The notes: generated by a model from the letters alone, not told the origin. A DNA stretch of 64,000 nucleotides from Symbiodinium natans (GCA_905221605.1 CAJNDS010002733.1:235609-299608); one strand, 5' to 3'; shown: positions 44,181 to 54,138, counted from the first letter of the stretch. Translations and numbers: made by a program.

Positions 44181-45875
44181 TTTAGGGACGGTTTAGGGTT
44201 TTAGGGTTCAAGGCTTTTAGAGCTTTGAGGGCTTTTAGGGCTTTAAGCGTGTTGGGGGTTAAGCGTGTGGTCCCGTATGGTCTTGAGGGTTTAGGGCTTG
44301 AAGGGCTTTAAGGTTGTTCGGGGTCAAGCGTGGGGTGTTTAGGGTTTAGGGCTTCATGGGCTGTAGGGGTTTCAAGGGTTGGCGTTTACCAGTGGCGTAC
44401 CTCAAGGGGGAACATCCCTAAACCCTAAACCCTAAAACCCTAAACCCTAAACCCTAATCACCCTCCGGCCTTGAGTGGTTTGGGTCTTCCTGATGTTGGG
44501 ATTCAGGGCTGCGAGCCCGAACCCCAAACGGCCCTAAGCCCTACCTCCTAGGAAGGGTTTAGGGTTTAGGGTTTAGGATTTAGGGTTTAGGGCTTAGGGT
44601 TTAGGGTTTAGGGTTTGGGAGGAAGGGTTCTGGGATCACAAGTCCTGGGGTTTTGATGGCCCAAGAGCCTTGGGGTAGTTCATGTCTTGGGGCCATCAAA
44701 TAGACTTGTAGTGGGTTTCGGGTTTAGGGTTTAGGGCTAGTTTTGAAGTTCTATCGACCCCTCGCTGATCCGCAGCCCACAAAAATGCGATGCTCTCACA
44801 CGCTCTGAACGCAACGTCCATCTAGCTAAACCCTAAACCCCCGATCTTCACCCCCCAAGCCCTAAACCCTAAACCCTAAACCCTAAACCCTTCTTGTGCC
44901 CAGGGTGGCGGGCGTCAGGACTCCAGCAGCAGCGGGGCTCCTCAGGATAGCGTCGCCTTTGTCTGTTGAACCCCAAGCACTCGAGTTTAGGGTTTAGGGT
45001 TTAGGGTTTAGGGTTTAGGGTTTCGGGCGCAGGGAAGCCAAGAGACGAAGCTGCTCTTGGCCAATAACCCCTGGCCGCATCCAGGGGTTTGGGTTCTGCT
45101 CCCTTAGCCCCTAAGGGTTTAGGGTTTAGGGTTTAGGGTTTAGGGTTTAGGGTTTAGGGTTTAGCCCATAAGCCCTTACACCCTGAGCCCTCAGCCCTGA
45201 AGCAAAGTGGTATAAACCCCAACTCGGATGCCAAGTAGTACCTTTATTCTACTTTCAGGGCTTGGGGCACCCTTTGATCGTTTAGTCGCTGGGCAGTAGA
45301 GTCAGCCCGAGCCCAAGCCTTGTACCTCGGAACCCACAAGTCCTGTAAACCCTAAACTTTCTAAACCCTAAACCCCCAAATCCCGCACCCGAAGCCCTCA
45401 AAGCCTAAGCCCTAAACCCTACAGTAAAGCCTCCAATCCTCAAACTCGAATCCCTCAAACCCGTAGGCCTTCAGCACCAGATGCTGTAAACGAACAACTC
45501 CAGGGTTTCTGTGGGTCCTATGCTCAAGGGATGAAGACTCGTACCCCTAAGGTTGTACCCCTAAAGGTTCCCCTTAACATACTCCTAATATGGCCCGTTG
45601 ATTCCCCTAGGGATGTTTAACAAGGGTCCCCAAAGCCCAAAGGGTATAACCTTAAGGCTCCAAGGTAGAACTTCGAGAGATGCTTTCACTGCCGGCCGAT
45701 GGTCTTAAGCTGAAGGTATCATGCGGAACATGTTTTTGTTGACGTCCTTCCTAGGCACTCTGCTATGTAGGCCCTTGGGATAGCTTGTATCTTCCCTTAT
45801 TGGGTATTCATAGGATCATACTTAGGAATCTTTGGTCAAAGGGTTTAGGGGGCCATCCCAGTCTCATGTTCCGCC

Positions 45876-47041
45876 ATGCCAGATCGCAGCCGCGACCGCA
45901 GCCGGAGCCCCCGCAGGGCGGCAGGGGCAACTGAGACCTGCTGTGCGCTAGAGGCCTGCAGGGATGCCCACCGATGGGCGGCGTACCTTTTTCCTGCTTG
46001 AGAATCATGTTTTTTCAATATTTTTGTTTATATAAAACCAAGAGGATATTAGAAATCTTTTTTATGAAGGTTCCAAGGGGAGTACAGGTACGAGTGCCAT
46101 TTCTCCAAGACCACTTTCAAGACGGAGGCAAGTCAAGTGCGGACTCGCGTGATTGCGTGCCATGGCCAGTGCCGCACCTTCATCCTGTGCGAGAAAGGAC
46201 AGGTGCCCAAAAGCATTCAAAAGGCCAAGGATAGGAAGGAGTTGGTGCTGGCAGCAATGACTGTCAGAATGAACCCTTACCGGCACTATTCGAAGATGTG
46301 GGCGCAGGTTCTACACATGAGCGCCTGGGAGGAACGACAAGGCCACGGCAGCAAGTTGGTTTCGGCTGTAGAGGAGCTTTTGCGCCAGGAAGGTGTGGAT
46401 GTCATTGTTTCCTACCCTGCGCCAACCCAACAAGCCGAAAGCTTCTGGAACAAAATGGGATACAGGGGCCAGGATCCGAGCCTTCTGCCTGATGAGGAGC
46501 TGATCCCGCGGTGCAGGGGTGGCCCCCTGTGGCTCGGCAGCCCAGTGGTACCCTTTACCCTCTTTTTTTGGTTCTGGGGTTCCCTTTTAAAATAGCCAAC
46601 CCTTAAAAAAGGGTGCCCTTATTATATAAGATGGCTCCTGGGCAACTTCAAGGTGGCCAGAGCAAAGCTTATCCGGGGAGCCCTTGGAAAGGTGGGAGAA
46701 GAGGCTGGCGGCCTGCGCGCAGCAACCCCGGGAGGAAGTGACCAGGACGAGACCAGGGGGCGACGGTCGCAGGTACCGCGAGTTCGTCTGGAGACCCAAG
46801 GACTACGAATTGCTTAAGAGCCCAGAAAGAATAAACATATCCTTCCTTAATATAGGAATTCTTGTTTTTTTTTTCTCATTCTTTTGGGGTTCTGAAGCAA
46901 ACAGTAGAGGATCTGCGGAAGAGGCTGGCTTCGGAGGTCACCATGAGCGCTCTGCAGTTGCAGAAGTTAATGTCATCCCCAGTCCGGCGGCGGATGAGGG
47001 GAAAGCAACCTCCGTTGGTGGCGGAGGGAAGTATAGCCCAG
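45876..47041 (+). CDS. GNAT-family N-acetyltransferase, four readable exons
   Basis: Exons 45876-45982, 46088-46528, 46631-46811 and 46898-47041 join in one frame (291 codons; no stop). ATG 45876 opens an RS-rich N-terminus (MPDRSRDRSRSPRR). Exon 2 carries the GNAT core: beta strand KELVLAAMTVRM, then WEERQGHGSKLVSAVEELL, whose RQGHGS is the acetyl-CoA-binding Q/R-x-x-G-x-G/A motif, and a C-terminal SFWNKMGY. GNAT proteins transfer acetyl from acetyl-CoA to amines; the substrate here is unknown. Exons 3 and 4 encode WLLGNFKVARAKL and a charged helix (QTVEDLRKRLASEV). Introns are GT-AG, GT-AG and GC-AG with matching phases. Each intron is a short element, two of them clear family members. The 3' end is unsettled: splicing out the next element (47,042-47,123) as GT-AG gives an immediate TAA; a later acceptor (about 47,143) reads to TAG at 47,224. 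Confidence 0.78.
45983..46087 (+). mobile_element. Acetyltransferase intron 1 (GT-AG, GTAC duplicated at its edges)
   Basis: Begins GTACCTTTTTCCTGC and ends GGGGAGTACAG; the next exon begins GTACGAG, so GTAC repeats at both edges like a short target-site duplication. Internal CTTTTTTATGAAGGTTCC. AT-richer than the exons. Removing it restores frame in phase 2. Confidence 0.7.
46529..46630 (+). mobile_element. Acetyltransferase intron 2: GTAGCCC..GGTACCC-family element
   Basis: GT-AG intron GTGGCTCGGCAGCCCAGTGG ... TTATTATATAAG, with TGGCTC repeated at both insertion edges. Contains CCCAGTGGTACCC and AAAAGGGTGCCCTTATTAT, shared with elements at 5701, 7616 and 35,666. Removal restores PLWLLGNF across the junction in phase 2. 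Confidence 0.75.
46812..46897 (+). mobile_element. Acetyltransferase intron 3: CTTAAG-family element (GC-AG)
   Basis: GC-AG intron GCTTAAGAGCCCAGAAAGAA ... ATTCTTTTGGGGTTCTGAAG. The ends are inverted repeats of the CTTAAG family (2391, 13,187, 47,594). Splicing is in phase 0 and joins LRI to QTVEDLRK. Confidence 0.78.
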
Positions 47042-47123
47042 GTACTATAGGGGTCGGAGTAGTTAGGACGAGTATTCCCTTGTGGTGTCTTTGTAATTAT
47101 GCTATATATCACGGCCCCTATAG
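47042..47123 (+). mobile_element. GGGGTCGG..GGTCCCT-family element at the acetyltransferase gene's 3' side
   Basis: GTACTATAGGGGTCGGAGTA ... CACGGCCCCTATAG, inverted ends CTATAGGGGTCG/CGGCCCCTATAG and GT-AG borders. It directly follows exon 4, so it is probably a fourth intron. Shared TATTCCCTTGTGGTGTC with 19,752 and 36,087. Confidence 0.72.
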
Positions 47124-47593
47124 TAATTGGAGCTATGACACCTGGACTCAGCTAATGTGCAAGCTCTCTGACTCTCAGTGCAAGGCACACGACAACAGCT
47201 CCGGCAGGTGTTTGCAGGAGAAGTAGCTCAGGGTATGTTTCAAATTTCAAGTGCCAATCGAGCGCAGGGATGCTTCTGCCCGTGAGGACATCAAAAAGTG
47301 CTTGAATGTCTCAGCCTGGTGGAGGTCGGATGGCAGGTAGTAGCATAGGTGCATGACTTGTGCTGCTCCCCACTAGCCCTGAAACCCTAAGCCTTAAACC
47401 CTAAACCCTAAACCCTAAACCCTGAACCCTGAACCCTGAACCCTGAACCCTAAACCCTAAACCCCACCTCAGGTGACGGATCGTCATCGTCCTCCTCCTA
47501 CAAGCCGCGCCGGGGCAGGCCGTTCGCATCCCAGCCTCCCTTGCAAGGGCGCACTTGCCCGAGGAAGGGCTGTTTAGCCCCGTAGTCTACTAC

Positions 47594-47686
47594 TTGCTTA
47601 AGAACCCAGAAGAATATTCTTCCTTACTAAGGTTCATAATATAGGCATGATTGTTTGTTTATTCTTCTGGGGTTCTTAAGCAAACA
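47594..47686. mobile_element. CTTAAG-family inverted-repeat element, copy 4
   Basis: Left end TTGCTTAAGAACCCAGAAGA, right end TCTTCTGGGGTTCTTAAGCA: about 24 bp arms with one mismatch. It lies outside any frame I can read, about 550 bp downstream of the acetyltransferase gene, and may be an intron of its continuation. Confidence 0.75.
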
Positions 47687-48064
47687 GTTGTAGCTTAGAG
47701 GTTTTTTTGGGGGTTGTGGTGTCAGGGTTTCAGGGTAACTCATAGGCAAAAAGGTTTTTGAGGGTTTGGAGGTTGGGAGGGTTTAGGTTGAGGATCTGCG
47801 TCTGGCGTTTAGCATGGCTCTGCGGGCTGGAGAGCTTTAGGGTTGAGGGTTTGGGGTTTAGGGTTTGGGGTTTGGGGTTTAGGGTTTAGGGTTTGGGGTT
47901 TAGGGTTTCGGGTTTAGGGTGAACTTTGGGTCTCCGATTCCCGGTCTCCCCAGGATTCTTGCCACAGGCTTCTTTCGAGGGGCGGTGTAATGAGTGTAAC
48001 CCGGTATTCCCTTATTGGGTTTAGGGTTTAGGGTTTAGGGTTTAGGGTTAGAGCACCATAACTT

Positions 48065-48119
48065 GGGATGTTCCCCCTTGTACTAACAGTCCTTAATCGG
48101 GATCGGGGGGACATCCCAA
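48065..48119. mobile_element. GGATGTTCCCCCTTA-family element, copy 4 (short)
   Basis: TGGGATGTTCCCCCTTGTAC then TAACAGTCCTTAATC and a right end GGGGGGACATCCCA. Only about 55 bp. Confidence 0.65.
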
Positions 48120-48629
48120 ACCATAGCCCCTAAACCTCAGAAACCCGGAACCCTAAACCCTGAACCCTAAGCCTAAACCCGAAACCCTAAACCTTACAAA
48201 ACCTAAACCCTAAACCCGCCCTTGGAACCCCTTCCTCATTTTGTCAGTCAGAGTCGGTCCTTCTGCCTCATGTTACAGACCCGGTCTGGCGGCTAGGTTC
48301 CTTTATGAACCACTTGAAATGGTGTGGGGGTCGAAGGGTTTTGGGGTTTTGGGGTTTTGGGGTTTAGGTTGTTTTTGGGTTTTGGGTGTTGGGTTTAGGC
48401 TTTGGGCTTTGGGCTTTAGGGTTTACAAAGGGTTTAGGGATGTTATGCCAATGTTATGCCAAGGTTGCTCTGGGATCGGCAAAAACGCTCCAACCCTAAA
48501 CCCCGAAACCTCGACGCTCCAATCGAAGATCATGGGATGCGTCGCCGCCTGCTCTTACACCTGTGAGATCTTAGGAATTGCGATTGCTGGGCCCTAAGCC
48601 CTAAACCCTAAACCCTGCCACGCTCTTAG

Positions 48630-48760
48630 GGTTTAGGGTTTGGGGTTTAGGGTTTGGGGTTTAGGGTTTAGGGTTTGGGGTTTAGGGTTTGGGGTTTAGG
48701 GTTTAGGGTTTGGGGTTTAGGGTTTAGGGTTTGGGGTTTAGGGTTTAGGGTTTAGGGCTT
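48630..48760 (+). repeat. TTTAGGG/TTTGGGG mixed tract
   Basis: About eighteen units in which TTTGGGG alternates with TTTAGGG in a semi-regular pattern. Confidence 0.94.
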
Positions 48761-48908
48761 GCAGACCCCCCACCCCGCTGCCCAGGAAGAAGAGCAAAGA
48801 GGCGCTGGGGGGTTCCAGGGTTTGGGGGGGGACGCGAACTCTTTATTTTTGAGCTGACCCGGGGCATCCTGGACCCCTCAGCTCCCCAAACTCCTCGCTT
48901 ACGGCGGC

Positions 48909-49212
48909 CATAAACCCTAAACCCTAAACCCTAAACCCTCAACCCTAAACCCTAAACCCTAAACCCCAAACCCCTAAACCCTAAACCCTCAACCCCTAAA
49001 CCCCTAAACCCCAAAATCCTAAACCCCCAAAACCCTCAACCGCAAGAGGCCATCGGGCGCAGATCCCCCCTTTGGGCTTAGGGCTCCTCAAGGTTTAGGG
49101 TTGAGGGTTGAGGGTTTAGGGCTACTAAGGCTTCCTAATCTGGCGTCCCCCTTACCCTAAACCCTAAGCCCTAAACCCTAAACCCTAAACCCTAAACCCT
49201 AAACCCTAAACC
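48909..49212 (-). repeat. CCCTAAA tracts, last of the sea
   Basis: Tracts at 48,909-49,040 and 49,150-49,212 (with CCCCTAAA variants); beyond here no clean tract occurs to the window end. Confidence 0.94.
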
Positions 49213-49215
49213 TGC

Positions 49216-49309
49216 GGCAGAGAGCAGCTTTTGGGGAGCCCGCGCCTGCTGGAGATGGCAGGATCTGAAGAAGGCCAAGAGCAAGAAGGCCGCGCCTGGA
49301 TACCAATGA
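49216..49309 (+). CDS. Exon-like fragment (DLKKAKSKKAAPGYQ)
   Basis: Directly after a CCCTAAA tract, reads AESSFWGARACWRWQ then DLKKAKSKKAAPGYQ and TGA. Lysine-rich tail. No family recognised. Confidence 0.3.
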
Positions 49310-49317
49310 AACTGCTA

Positions 49318-49457
49318 CTTAAGGTCTCGGGTTAAAAAAACATATATATATATATATATATGTATGTATGTGTGTGTGCTCATATACATATATATATACA
49401 CACATATATATATATATATCTATCTATATATATATATATATGAGCCTGAGACCTTTA
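49318..49457. mobile_element. Inverted-repeat element filled with (TA)n
   Basis: Left end CTTAAGGTCTCGGGTT, right end GAGCCTGAGACCTTTAGG; the AAGGTCTCGGG/CCTGAGACCTT arms flank about 110 bp of TATATA/GTGTGT repeats. Would extrude a long hairpin. Sits at the junction between the telomere-like sea and the right-hand region. Confidence 0.7.
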
Positions 49458-49589
49458 GGGTTCTTTTGGCTTAGTTTTTATAAGCCCTCTTAAATAAACA
49501 AAGCCAAACGCGATAAATATAGGAATATATATGCTCTTAAATGAACGCGTCCACTACATGTCTCGATCTGTTCAAGTATAGCTCAGCTT

Positions 49590-52060
49590 TCTACTCCCTA
49601 AACCTGAAACGTTAAACCTTGAAACCTGAACTTCAACCCTTTAAACCTAATCTTTATTTTTTGACCCTTAACCTTGAAACCTTTAAAAGTAAACCTTAAA
49701 CTCGCGAAGTCCTAACTTTTAACTTTCACCCCTAGGCTCGTGACTGTAATCCGACGCATCTTCTCGCTTCCTTGCTCATGGCTGTGCTTGAAACACAGGC
49801 GTGCTGCGAGTACCTGCGAGTCCATCATCTCTGCCTATGCGTGTCGCTTTTATCAAGATAAGTCATGATGGCTCGCGCTTCGGATAGTCTGTACATTGCA
49901 GAAACAAATGCACGGTTTAGGTTTAAACCTTCAAGGTTTATGGTTTAGGGTTTAAGGTTTAAGGTTTATGGTTTAGGGGATAGGGTTTAGATTTTAGAGT
50001 TTCGGGTTTAGGGTATAGGTTTAGGGTTTATACTTAAAGGTTCGGGTTTATGGGTTTTCGATTTAGTCCCTTTTATGATGCAGCTCAAAAAAGGTCTCTG
50101 CTCATCTGCACGTGGTCAGTTGAGGCTCCAGAGAGACATTATTCACTAAACCACAAGCCATAGACCCTAAACCTTAACCTCTAAATCCTAAACCTTGAAC
50201 TCTAAGCCCTAAACCGTAAACCCACAAGGGCCTTACTTTACTTCAAAAACTCCCCGCGCAGAAGAAGACACAGATGAAGAAAGTCATAAGCTGAGCTCGA
50301 GCTCGGAGCTGCTCATACATCTACACCTGTCTAACATTCCTCATCAGTTTCTACTCCCTAGATTTTAAGCCTAACACCCTGAACTTTAAACCCTTAACTT
50401 TGAATCCTAAGTCGAAAACATTAAATCCTCCACCTTGAAACACTCGGAGCCTTAACCCTAATCCCTTGAACCCTTATATCTCAACCCTAACCCTTAAGGT
50501 CGTGATCCTGATCTAAGACGCCTCCCAGCTTCCTTGCTGCGGGCTGTGCTTGCAAAACTAACATGCTGAGAGTCCAGCATCTCTGCATGTTCTTGTCGCC
50601 TTTTCTTGTTCTAGACGATACTGGCTCGTGCTCTAGAGATCTGATTGTCATCTGATTGTCCGCATTGAAACACAAAGCCACTACTTCCTGCAGGATTTAC
50701 TAAGCCCAAAACCCCAAACTCACAAGGGCCTCACTTTAGTAGACACACTCCTAGCGCAGACAAAAACAGATCAGGAGAGCCGTTAATCTCAGCTTGTGCT
50801 CGGAAATGCTCATACGTCTCCACCTCTTTAACATTCCTCAGCGTTTCTTTGTGCTGAACCTGAAACCTTAAACTCTGAGCCCTGAACCCTAACTTCTTAA
50901 ACCTAATCTTTAAAATCTGCTCCTAAACCTTGAAACCTGTAACAGTTAACCGAACTTTTAACGTTCAGCTCTAGGGTCGTGACTGTAGTCCGATGCATCT
51001 TCTCACTTCCTTGCTCATAGCTTTGCTTGAAACACTGACTTGCTGCGAGTAGCTGCGAGTCCATCATTTCTGCTTATGTGTGTCGCTTTTACTAAGATAA
51101 GTCGTGATGGCTCGCGCTTCAGATAAGCTGTACATGGCAAAAACAAACTGCACGGTTTAGGCTTTAACCTACAAGGTTTATGGCTTAGGGTTTAGGGTTT
51201 AAGGTTTAGGGTTTTAAGTTTATGGTTTAGGGTATAGGGTTTAGGTTTTAGGGTTTCGGGTTTAGGTTTAGGGTGAAGGTTTAGGGTTTATAGTTAAAGG
51301 TTCGGGTTGTTGGGTTTTAGGTTTAGCCCCTTCTATGATGCAGCTTAAAAAGGGTCTCTGCTCATCTGCACCCGGCCAGTTGAGGTTCCAGAGAGACCTT
51401 ATCCACTAAACCATAAGCCATAGACCCTAAACCCTAAACTTTAAACTGTAAACCTTGAACTCTAAGCCCTGAACCTTAAACCCACAAGGGCCTTACTTTA
51501 CTAAACAAACTCCCCGCGTAGATGAAGATACAGATGGAGAGAGTCCTGAGACTGAGCTCGAGCTCGGAGCTGATCATACATCTCCACCTGTCTAACATTC
51601 CTCGTCAGTTTCTACTCCCTAGATTTTAAGCCTTACACCCTCAACTTTAAACCCTTAATTCCGAATCCTAAATCGAAAACATTAAACCCTCCGCCTTGAA
51701 ACACTCTGAGCCTTAACCCTGACCCCTTGAACTCCCATATTTAAACCCTAACCCTGAAGGTCGTGATCCTCATCTAAGACGCCTTCCAGCTTTCTTGCTC
51801 AGAGCTGTGCTTGGAAAACTAACATGCTGCGAGCAGCTCTGAGTCCAGCATCTCTGGATGTGCTTGTCTCCTTTTCTTCCTGTAGATGGTAGTGGCTCGC
51901 GCTCTAGAGATCTGACTGTCCGCACTGAAACACAGAACCGCAACATCCTGCAGAATTAGCTCTGGCATCCAGGAACCTATGCTTGAATGCCTCGACGTCT
52001 GAGATCCAGCAAGGGCCATTCATCTCCAGACAGTCTGAGAAGCACCGTAAAACTCTAAAC
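49590..52060 (+). repeat. Degenerate ~1.25-kb tandem repeat (two units)
   Basis: Blocks at 49,741 and 50,980 share GACTGTA-TCCGA-GCATCTTCT, TGCTGCGAGTA-CTGCGAGTCC and GATGGCTCGCGCTTC; blocks at 50,500 and 51,759 share GGTCGTGATCCT-ATCTAAGAC and CTCTAGAGATCTGA. Offsets are 1239 and 1259 bp. The two block types within a unit are themselves related (TCCTTGCTC, TGCTTG-AA). Between them lie strongly diverged telomere-like words (TTTAAGG, CCTTAAACC). I see no convincing gene in this 2.5 kb. Confidence 0.8.
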
Positions 52061-52584
52061 CCTAAAGAAAAAACAACATCCAGAAAAAAACGATACTTGG
52101 GAGCTTTGAGTCACTCGATTCTTGCGTGACTTTAATTATATGATTGAGACTCTAAGGTTTATCATTTCAATGTTTTGGGTTTAAAGATTTCGACTTAGGG
52201 TTTAGGGTTTAGGTTTTAGTATTGAAGATTAAGATGTAGAGTTCATGCTCTAGGGTTTAGAATTACCAGGCAATCCGAGAAGCAACGTTAAACTCTAAAG
52301 AAAAAAACTAACAAAAACGAGACTTGAGAAGCTTCGGGATACTCGTTAACATAGCTGCTTAGCTTCCCGAACAACCTTTCCTGTGGCCCTACCGCATCTC
52401 GGCAGCATAAATCATCTACTCGATCTCTCATGTGAAAGCTGAACACGCTCAGTCAAGATCTTCCCCATCGTCATCCTGTCAGATGATTTCGCGTCTTATT
52501 ATTTCAGGATCGTAAATTCCACTGATTCAGATTTGAAGTCGAACCTTTATACACTTGCAACGAAGACCATTAACCTTGCTGCAG
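52061..52584. other. No gene recognised
   Basis: AT-richer transition DNA between the 1.25-kb repeats and the first exon of the plus-strand gene. A short duplication (AAACTCTAAA, AAAAAACGA with GAGCTTTGAG / GAAGCTTCGGG) occurs at about 52,050-52,110 and 52,280-52,340. It may hold the promoter and 5' exons of the downstream gene, but none can be assigned. Confidence 0.4.
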
Positions 52585-52863
52585 GATTCGAAGTGTAAGG
52601 TCCGGGAGTATGTCGGAGATCATCATCCTTTTAGGTTTCAACTTCTTGCTGCGCGCAGGATTAACAACGAATGCCAAGTTTCTCTTCTCGGGGCGAACCA
52701 CAGCATCTGCGTAAACGCAAGGGCTCATGATGAGTCTGTGTGGTCTAGTATTTTATGCCGCCTCGACGTCGACGCCTGGGAATATTGTTTCGGACGTAGT
52801 ACGAATTACGTCCTTTCCGCATCAATGCAAATCTCGATGACATGTAATTTAATATTATTCGCA
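52585..52863 (+). CDS. Unknown multi-exon gene: exon upstream of the duplication
   Basis: Begins after TAACCTTGCTGCAG and reads DSKCKVREYVGDHHPFRFQL, then LAARRINNECQVSLLGANHS, then ICVNARAHDESVWSSILCRL, DVDAWEYCFGRS and so on, open for more than 90 codons. It is followed by GTAAGT at 52,864, a consensus donor that coincides with the left edge of the 2.28-kb duplication. The same frame also continues into the duplicated unit (KSAHQTSPLRAKPLYQENRD, stop near 52,960), so the donor may be optional. No family recognised. The composition is soluble and mixed, with no signal peptide or membrane segment. Confidence 0.5.
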
Positions 52864-53017
52864 CGTAAGTCTGCTCATCAGACGAGTCCTTTGCGCGCAA
52901 AGCCCTTGTACCAGGAGAATCGCGACAATCTTGACCATGAGCATGCCTCTTTTAATTCCTAGCGCAAGAAAAAGAACTCACACAGAACAAGAACTCGATG
53001 AGCCTTTGTCGTTGCAG

Positions 53018-53190
53018 TCTTCTTTGTCGTAAAGGTCCGAAAAATTATATTCTTCGCCAAAGTGTCGCCTTAAAAATTGAAGCGTGCAGGATTGTAGAGA
53101 GACATTCGAATCTTAGATGCAGCTCAGAAACACCAAGTAAAGATACTGTCCATCTTCAAGCAAAACCCGATGGGCTTCCCTGCAGTCATG
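53018..53190 (+). CDS. Unknown gene, exon in unit 1 (paralogue 55297-55469)
   Basis: Acceptor TTTGTCGTTGCAG, donor CATG|GTAATG. Reads LLCRKGPKNYILRQSVALKI, then EACRIVERHSNLRCSSETPS, then KDTVHLQAKPDGLPCSH. The unit 2 copy has the same length (173 nt) and the same splice sites, with a few residue changes (K to N, I to L or V). No family recognised. A long AT-rich intron with a TTTGTTGCAG acceptor follows. Confidence 0.5.
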
Positions 53191-53370
53191 GTAATGCATT
53201 GTTTTCGATTATATTTTAATAAGACAAATAGTTATAATAATACTAGTATTACTAAAAATATTAATAATATCAATGATACGAAAATAAAATAATAATACAA
53301 GCTAAGCCACACTGATGCTGTCCGCGAGGAAGGCTGAAGATCTCATCGTCGATATTTGGATTTGTTGCAG

Positions 53371-53767
53371 CGGTCGACCTGAAGACATACATGCTTGATA
53401 AAATTTCTTATAGAAATGTATAATTGTCACATATTTATGTATGTTAAGAATATTAACGTTCTTGCAACCTCCAGGTCCAGACAATGTCAGAGCAGTGGTC
53501 AGCTGCACGAGACCTTAGACAATATACGCGCGTGCGGTGATGTTATCATGCGGTCTTACAGGAACTGAGGCCTTTACTCCATCTCGACGAGCTTGAGGAT
53601 GCTCGGGTGCGTCACAGAGGCTGACCTATGAGCACAGCTGCATGAATGGGGCAGCAGGGGTATCTTATTCTAAACTAAATACTAGACAGGTGTCTGGAAA
53701 AGATGCCAGTGGTGGATGCCTGCAATCCTCGGCCGCCGCATTATGTTGGGAGAAACATTTAGTTATG
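53371..53767 (+). CDS. Unknown gene, run of small exons separated by 30-31-nt introns (unit 1)
   Basis: Inferred exons: 53371-53417 (VDLKTYMLDKISYRN), 53475-53531 (VQTMSEQWSAARDLRQYTR), 53562-53606 (ELRPLLHLDELEDAR), 53638-53659 (LHEWGSR) and 53690-53767 (GVWKRCQWWMPAILGRRIML then GETFSY). The introns at 53,532-53,561, 53,607-53,637 and 53,660-53,689 are only 30, 31 and 30 nt, all GT-AG, with matching phases. Unit 2 preserves every boundary. Continuation into the next exon is unclear because the following acceptors give early stops. No family recognised. Confidence 0.42.
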
Positions 53768-53932
53768 GTTTGTGTACAAGAGTTAAGACCCCCACTCCAT
53801 GTTGAGAAGTCGCCGCGTTTGCATACACTCATTTTCCAGTCTCCTGGCAGATACGCTAACATGACATGCGTTTAAATCTAAGCGAACATCTGAAAAGAAA
53901 AACATCACTTAACATTCTCGTCTCGGGCGCAG

Positions 53933-54138
53933 CTCGTCGTTGACATCAGGACCAGCGTCCAAACGGATCTCCTTCAACACCACGTTCGTCCTGCTTGTCA
54001 TGCACGGATAAGTATATATGACGAGAAATCAAAACTCAACACAACTTCTGCATCCAGCACTCTCCTTGTCAGTCGTCCGTCAGGACCGATTAGCCCTCAA
54101 ACAAAAACGAGTCGCGATATTTTATTGATGTTTTTGTA
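53933..54138 (+). CDS. Unknown gene, 206-nt exon in unit 1 (paralogue 56219-56424)
   Basis: Acceptor TCTCGGGCGCAG, donor TTTTTGTA|GTAAGT. Reads LVVDIRTSVQTDLLQHHVRP, then ACHARISIYDEKSKLNTTSA, then STLLVSRPSGPISP and a variable end. Unit 2 has the same 206-nt length and splice sites, with a different residue string at the C-terminal end because of compensating single-base indels. Phase 2 at the donor matches the next exon. Confidence 0.55.

Larger units (their letters stand above)
1..49240. repeat. Interstitial telomere-like repeat sea (TTTAGGG/CCCTAAA)
   Basis: Short tracts of TTTAGGG or its complement CCCTAAA recur every few hundred bases, in both orientations, from the left edge to about 49.2 kb and are essentially absent afterwards. 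Tracts range from two to about forty units and often contain variants (TTCAGGG, TTTTAGGG, CCCTTAA, TTGAGGG). Gaps of 50-400 bp contain non-repetitive DNA, exon-sized coding fragments, inverted-repeat elements and poly-G/C runs; the supported ones are listed separately. Elsewhere in this interval I see no complete gene apart from the acetyltransferase gene at 45.9-47.0 kb. TTTAGGG is the telomere unit of plants, dinoflagellates and some other protists. The alternating orientation and embedded coding DNA argue against a true chromosome end. Confidence 0.93.
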
